From the NCBI GenBank assembly GCA_030378035.1, contig JAUCGI010000044.1, positions 1-35,618 on the forward strand: DNA of 35,618 nucleotides. Reading direction: 5' to 3'. A program made the translations under genes and the position numbers. The notes beneath the pieces were generated by a model. It saw only the letters and a list, made by a program, of their open reading frames with translations. It ran no database searches and had not been told where the DNA came from. Below, piece by piece: positions 31,874-35,618 of the stretch (its first letter is position 1; each line of letters opens with the position of its first letter). The DNA comes from Desulfobacterales bacterium HSG2. Its GTDB lineage: Bacteria > Desulfobacterota > Desulfobacteria > Desulfobacterales > 4be13.

Positions 31874-31915
31874 GTTCGTAGTTCCGCAACACCGCCTAAA
31901 GGCGGAACTACGAAC
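31874..31915. repeat. palindromic repeat, copy c, overlapping the MCP3 3' end
   Basis: GTTCGTAGTTCCGC (31874-31887) and GCGGAACTACGAAC (31902-31915) are perfect inverted arms with a 14-base centre that differs from the other copies. The MCP3 stop codon (31908-31910) lies in the right arm, the same place as in MCP2. Confidence 0.9.
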
Positions 31916-33704
31916 TTTTCCCGCCGACAACGGTTCGCAAGGCATCAACAAATTCCCTCATCTGCCCGGCCTGAGTGTTCATCTCGGCCGCGGCCGCGGC
32001 CGATTCCTCGGCATTGGCCGCGTTCCGATGGGTGATCTTCTCAATCTCTCCCACAGCATTGCTGATATGAGTGATCTTCACGGACTGGTCATCGGAGGAC
32101 GCGGCGATCCTCGCCAGCAGCTTTCCCACTCTGGCCGCGTTTCCGACGACTTGGGAAAACCCTTCGCCGGTGATGATGACAATGGCTGATCCCTCTTCAA
32201 TCTTTTTCATGGTTCCCTCGATGATGGTCGCGGTATGTCTTGCCGCTTCCGCGGCTCTCATGGCGAGACGCCTCACCTCCTCCGCGACCACCGCGAACCC
32301 GGCCCCGGCCTCCCCGGCCCTGGCCGCCTCGATGGCCGCGTTCAGCGCGAGAAGATTCGTCTGGAACGCGATATCATCTATCGTCTGAATGATTTCCGAG
32401 GTCGTCCTGCTCGATTCCGTGATATCCTTCATGGAACGGATAATCTGATCCATGGATTCGTCGGCCTTTTCAATGAGGCGGTTCGTCTCCTTCTCCAACT
32501 GATCCGCATGGTTCGCATTCTCAGCGTTCTCCCGGGACATGGAGGAAACTTCTTCAAGGGAGGAGGATGTCTCCTCTGTGGATGCGGCCTGTTCGGAGGA
32601 TCCCTGTGACAGAGAACGACTGCTTGATGTTACCTGTTCGGAAGCGGACAACACCTGTCTGTATGTGCCGGTAAGTCCCTCAATGATCGCTTTCAAGGGG
32701 CGCACCATCCTGAACACAGTGTATGTGATAAACGCCAGTACGACAAAAATGGCGCATGAGAGCAGAATGATAATTGTCTCAGAGAATTCTGTTCTGGCCC
32801 GAATGCGGTTCTGAATCTCTTCCGTTTTCTGCGATATCCGGGTATCGGTCTCCTGCATTGCCGCAACCACCTGTTTCTGAGAAGCATCTGTCTTACTGAT
32901 ATGCTCCTGAAATTTCATCAGTTCCTCATGGCACTCGGCGATGCTCACTTTATAGCGTTGCAACGTGTCTGCAAATGTCTTGCCAAGCGCGGCCACATCC
33001 GGCTCAGATTTCTTTACGGGAAGGAGCCTCATGCCGAGTTCGTCAAGCAATGAAAATATTTGCTGCAAGTTCTCTTCTCTTTTGTCTTCTTCGGTTGTGA
33101 GATGAATATGCCCATAATTCGATTTTCTGACAAGGATGCTTATCCGGAGAAGCTTCTCCCAATACCAGGGAAGATCAAGTGCCAGCTTCTCCAATCCCGA
33201 GACATCCCTGCCTTCCATCATCACCAGCACCGTTGTCTTGTCAATCAGATCGCCCAGGGTGTTCATGAGGGTGTCGAGTTCATGTTCGAATGACTTCATC
33301 TTTTTTAATATGCTGCTGGCCACCTCGGCCTGTTTGACAAGGGAACGGAGGTTTCGGACGAAATCATGAAGATATTCTCCCAAGTGTGTGTTCCTGTTCC
33401 GTTCAAGAAGCGATTCCGCGGATTTGAGAAGCGGCTCCCCCCGGCTCGCCAAAAAGTCTTCCTCTTCAATGAATTTCATTCTCAGATGGGAAGTATCCGC
33501 AAATATGTTGCTCAGTTCTCTGCCAGTATCCGCATTCCGAAGCATCTGGCCCACATCCTGTTTTATGATCGTCGTCATAAAGTTTTCCATCTTGTGAAAC
33601 GAGATGAACACAATGCCGATCACACCTGAGAATATCATGAGAATCAGCAGGTTGATGGCAAGCAGTTTTGTGGCGATGTGCCAGCGGGAGAATAGTCTCT
33701 TCAT
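31908..33704 (-). CDS. methyl-accepting chemotaxis protein (MCP3)
   Basis: A 598-aa chemoreceptor, paralogous to MCP2 over its full length (opening [19 protein letters not shown], ending VVGGKSS). TM1 is about 11-32. The helical periplasmic domain (about 33-310) is the most diverged part. TM2 is about 312-335 ([19 protein letters not shown]). The HAMP-like [19 protein letters not shown] leads to the signalling domain with [20 protein letters not shown] (about 444-479). Two ATGs are adjacent (33707 and 33704); ribosome-site spacing to AAGGAAG suits the second. Divergence of the sensor domain with a constant signalling domain suggests a different ligand or partner. It directly follows an NMT1-type gene and precedes the relic that begins the next array. 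Confidence 0.92.
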   Translation of the reverse strand: MKRLFSRWHIATKLLAINLLILMIFSGVIGIVFISFHKMENFMTTIIKQDVGQMLRNADTGRELSNIFADTSHLRMKFIEEEDFLASRGEPLLKSAESLLERNRNTHLGEYLHDFVRNLRSLVKQAEVASSILKKMKSFEHELDTLMNTLGDLIDKTTVLVMMEGRDVSGLEKLALDLPWYWEKLLRISILVRKSNYGHIHLTTEEDKREENLQQIFSLLDELGMRLLPVKKSEPDVAALGKTFADTLQRYKVSIAECHEELMKFQEHISKTDASQKQVVAAMQETDTRISQKTEEIQNRIRARTEFSETIIILLSCAIFVVLAFITYTVFRMVRPLKAIIEGLTGTYRQVLSASEQVTSSSRSLSQGSSEQAASTEETSSSLEEVSSMSRENAENANHADQLEKETNRLIEKADESMDQIIRSMKDITESSRTTSEIIQTIDDIAFQTNLLALNAAIEAARAGEAGAGFAVVAEEVRRLAMRAAEAARHTATIIEGTMKKIEEGSAIVIITGEGFSQVVGNAARVGKLLARIAASSDDQSVKITHISNAVGEIEKITHRNAANAEESAAAAAEMNTQAGQMREFVDALRTVVGGKSS

Positions 33705-33760
33705 CATATCTTCCTTTCTCTGTTATTTTACAAACAAAACAGCTTGGCTTCACGTTTGTA

Positions 33761-33775
33761 AGACCTCGGAGGTCT
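33761..33775. repeat. short palindrome between NMT1 copy E and MCP3
   Basis: AGACCTCGGAGGTCT, followed by GAGGGATATCTTACTTCTT, the same arrangement as just after the 35-base palindrome next to copy A (27560-27620). It shows that the SBP-MCP junction was duplicated as a block. Confidence 0.6.
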
Positions 33776-33785
33776 GAGGGATATC

Positions 33786-34763
33786 TTACTTCTTCAGAAA
33801 CTCCAGCGTGAACACATCCGTTGCAGGAATCTTCTTTTCAATCTGCCCGAATTTGTGCAGGGTGTCAATTCCTTTCCTCCAGGTCCGCTCCTCCATGAAA
33901 CCGATAAGACTTTTCCCGATGCCCATGGCAGCCACATATTTGAAGACTTTCAGGGATTCGGTCTGCTGTCTGACCGAGCCTTCGGGATAATATTTTTCTA
34001 CGATGAGCTGCACGGTCCCCGGCAGTTCCTTGAACGACTCCTGCCATCCCCGGCGTGACACATCCAGAAACTTCTGAATCAGATCCGGATGTTCCATGAG
34101 CATTTTATCGGTCGCAAAAAATATCCCGGAATAAAAATCATATCCATACTTAAACGCGGGCAGATAGTTGACATCATACCCCTTCTCTTTCAACAGAAAG
34201 GGCTCGTTATTCATATATGCCTGCATCGTATCAACGCTGTCATCAATGAAGAGGCCGATATCCCATCCCATCTGAACAGGGGTAATGTCATTAAAATTCA
34301 AGCCCCGGCTCGCCAGTACGATTTTTACCATCAACTCTCCGGAAGGGGCTGTTATGCCGATTTTCTTTCCTGCCAGTTGGTCAGGTGTGTTTATCCCCCG
34401 GTTTTTCTTACTCATCAGACAGAACGGAGACTTCTGGAACTGAGTCGCAATCGCCCTTATCTTTTTTCCTTTTGCTCTGAATCTGATTATATCAGCCCCT
34501 TCGATCACTCCGACCTGAGCCTTTCCGGCAAGGACTTCGTCAATCGACGAAATTCCCTGTTCCCATCCTTTGATGGTCAGATCAATCCCCTGTTCCTCGT
34601 ACCACCCCCGCTCTTTGGCCAGCAGGACACCTGCGAACTGCACGTTCGTCACCCAGTTCAGCCGAATGGTCATGGGCTGAAGCGGCTCTTTGGCAAGCCC
34701 CCGACCTCCGCAGATCGCAACGATAATCAGACACACCATCACTTTGACACATACCTTTTTCAT
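33786..34763 (-). CDS. NMT1/SsuA-type periplasmic binding protein (copy E)
   Basis: 325 aa with signal peptide MKKVCVKVMVCLIIVAICGGRGLA, cut before KEP. The first 60 mature residues match copies A-D (RLNWVTNVQFAG, DLTIKGWEQGISSIDEV), and so does the last segment (GIDTLHKFGQIEKKIPATDVFTLEFLKK). The middle is strongly diverged: EGADIIRFRAKGKKIRAIAT, ITAPSGELMVKIVLASRGLNFNDI, SVDTMQAYMNNEPFLLKEKGYDVNYL. It therefore probably has a different ligand specificity on the same scaffold. The start is ATG 34763, overlapping by one base the stop of the truncated gene upstream (TGATG). MCP3 follows 81 bases downstream. Confidence 0.9.
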   Translation of the reverse strand: MKKVCVKVMVCLIIVAICGGRGLAKEPLQPMTIRLNWVTNVQFAGVLLAKERGWYEEQGIDLTIKGWEQGISSIDEVLAGKAQVGVIEGADIIRFRAKGKKIRAIATQFQKSPFCLMSKKNRGINTPDQLAGKKIGITAPSGELMVKIVLASRGLNFNDITPVQMGWDIGLFIDDSVDTMQAYMNNEPFLLKEKGYDVNYLPAFKYGYDFYSGIFFATDKMLMEHPDLIQKFLDVSRRGWQESFKELPGTVQLIVEKYYPEGSVRQQTESLKVFKYVAAMGIGKSLIGFMEERTWRKGIDTLHKFGQIEKKIPATDVFTLEFLKK

Positions 34764-35017
34764 CACTTCCTCCTTTCTCTGGTTTTAAAACTTGGTTTCT
34801 CTCCCAACACTACTCTGATGGTCAGATCAATTCCGGCCGCTTTGTACCACCCCTGTTCCTTGGCCAGCAGAATCCCGGCAAACTCGACATTTGCCATCCA
34901 GTTCAGTTGAATCGTGACGGGCTGAAGCGGCTCTTTGGCAAATCCCTGCCCCGCAAAGATCGCAACGATAATTAGACACACCGCCATCTTAATCCACCTC
35001 TCCCATACCTTTTTCAT
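34763..35017 (-). pseudogene. N-terminal fragment of an NMT1-type binding protein
   Basis: Eighty-four codons from ATG 35017. It has signal peptide MKKVWERWIKMAVCLIIVAIFAGQGFA and a mature start through GWYKAAGIDLTI. It then breaks from the family and runs RVVLGEKPSFKTRERRK to a stop that overlaps the next start. The final codons are the former upstream region of copy E (ribosome site included), so a deletion joined residue about 68 to the next gene's leader. The product, if made, would be a secreted peptide without a binding cleft. Translation through it may still couple to copy E. Confidence 0.85.
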
Positions 35018-35039
35018 CACACCCTCCTTTCTCTGGTTC

Positions 35040-35072
35040 GGACTTCCAAAGTCTGTAAAACTTCGGAAGTCC
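35040..35072 (-). other. intercistronic hairpin between the partial copy and the fragment
   Basis: GGACTTCCAAAGTC and CTTCGGAAGTCC arms around TGTAAAA; a diverged version of the hairpin that precedes copies A-D, showing that this partial array shares their origin. Confidence 0.6.
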
Positions 35073-35083
35073 TGCTGAAATTA

Positions 35084-35618
35084 TTATTTTTTCCCGAAAT
35101 AAACCGTTTTCAGGAATTCCGATGCGAACACATCCTTTACAGGGATTTTTTTCTCTATCTGCCTGAACTGATGCAGGATATCAATCCCTTTTGCCCAATA
35201 TTCAGATTCCATCCATCCGAGGAACTTCTTGCCGTCCCCCAACTTCGCCAGCATCCGGAATATCTTTAAGGACTCGGTCTGCTGGTGCAGTGACTCCTTG
35301 GGCGCATACGTCTCAATGATCTGTTTTGCAGCCGCGGCCGGATCCCGGAAAGCCTCCTGCCAGCCGCGCAGCGTCACTTCTGTGAAACGCCTTACCATAT
35401 CCGGCTGTTTTTCAATGGTCGCCTGAGCCGCAAAATAAACGCCGCTGTAAAAATCATACCCGTAACTGAACGCGGGCATGTAGGTGAAGTCCTCAAATCC
35501 CTGTTCCTTCAGAAGCAGCGGCTGAATGTTCATAAATGCGGCCAGCACGTCAATTTCATCATTCAAGAACGCGTCCATGCCGAGCCCCACTTGGACAGGG
35601 GTGATCTCCTCGTAAGTC
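35084..35618 (-). CDS. NMT1/SsuA-type periplasmic binding protein (copy F), 5' end outside window
   Basis: The C-terminal 177 residues of another family member. The frame runs off the right edge as TYEEITPVQVGLGMDAF, equal to the DYKDIIPVKVGWDLQPF region of the other copies, so about 145 residues are missing only because of the window. It then has GYDFYSGVYFAAQ, FTEVTLRGWQEAFRD, and KDVFASEFLKTVYFGKK, with a C-terminus longer by six residues. It is the most distant of the set. It is first in transcription order here, and further copies may lie beyond the edge. Confidence 0.88.
   Translation of the reverse strand, partial: TYEEITPVQVGLGMDAFLNDEIDVLAAFMNIQPLLLKEQGFEDFTYMPAFSYGYDFYSGVYFAAQATIEKQPDMVRRFTEVTLRGWQEAFRDPAAAAKQIIETYAPKESLHQQTESLKIFRMLAKLGDGKKFLGWMESEYWAKGIDILHQFRQIEKKIPVKDVFASEFLKTVYFGKK

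Noticed and set aside
27621..35618. Interpretation of the NMT1-type genes as thiamine-precursor synthesis (THI5) enzymes
   Set aside because: All have signal peptides, which indicates secreted binding proteins. The cysteine-rich CCCFC motif of yeast THI5 is absent.

Overview
The window looks like a chromosomal segment of a large-genome, gliding or filamentous sulfate-reducing type bacterium (Desulfobacterota, Desulfonema/Magnetomorum-like). This is inferred from family content only: a kinase-ATPase-GAF-phosphatase giant, several chemoreceptors without an attached small-molecule sensor domain, paralogous orphan binding proteins, and abundant palindromic intergenic repeats. No rRNA, tRNA, CRISPR array or complete insertion sequence was seen.

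Left part (1-14.3 kb, plus strand) reads as a defence and signalling island. It holds an unknown 158-aa protein, an inverted-repeat element, a HEPN-type protein, a decayed RloA/RloB pair (RloA has lost its Walker A half and RloB has no normal start), and a Cdc6/STAND-like ATPase. These are followed by a 1778-aa protein carrying both a Ser/Thr kinase and a PP2C-type phosphatase, a Septu-like ATPase plus HNH nuclease pair, and a ParA-like ATPase coupled to a probable PD-(D/E)XK nuclease. A relic of a second copy of that nuclease follows directly.

Middle (14.3-18.1 kb, plus strand): a good sigma70-type promoter, an SPFH/flotillin-like membrane protein, three tandem 142-bp palindromic repeats, and a membrane-anchored TPR protein. 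The TPR gene's 3' end runs into a 19-copy octamer repeat, where the two transcription directions converge.

Right part (18.1-35.6 kb, minus strand) is the most striking. Three chemoreceptor (MCP) genes each lie directly downstream of a tandem array of secreted substrate-binding proteins (SBPs), with no permease or transport ATPase gene anywhere in 17.5 kb. In transcription order, right to left: NMT1-type SBPs (one partial, one truncated, one full), MCP3, a relic plus four NMT1-type SBPs, MCP2, a DUF523 gene, four Leu/Ile/Val-type SBPs with one deleted copy, MCP1. The four NMT1-type genes repeat with a period of exactly 1045 bp; the Leu/Ile/Val-type genes repeat every 1174-1175 bp. Each gene boundary carries an intercistronic hairpin. 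The arrays show mosaicism, truncations and fossils, as expected of repeated unequal recombination. My leading hypothesis is that these SBPs are a diversifying set of ligand-presenting partners for the chemoreceptors rather than parts of transporters.
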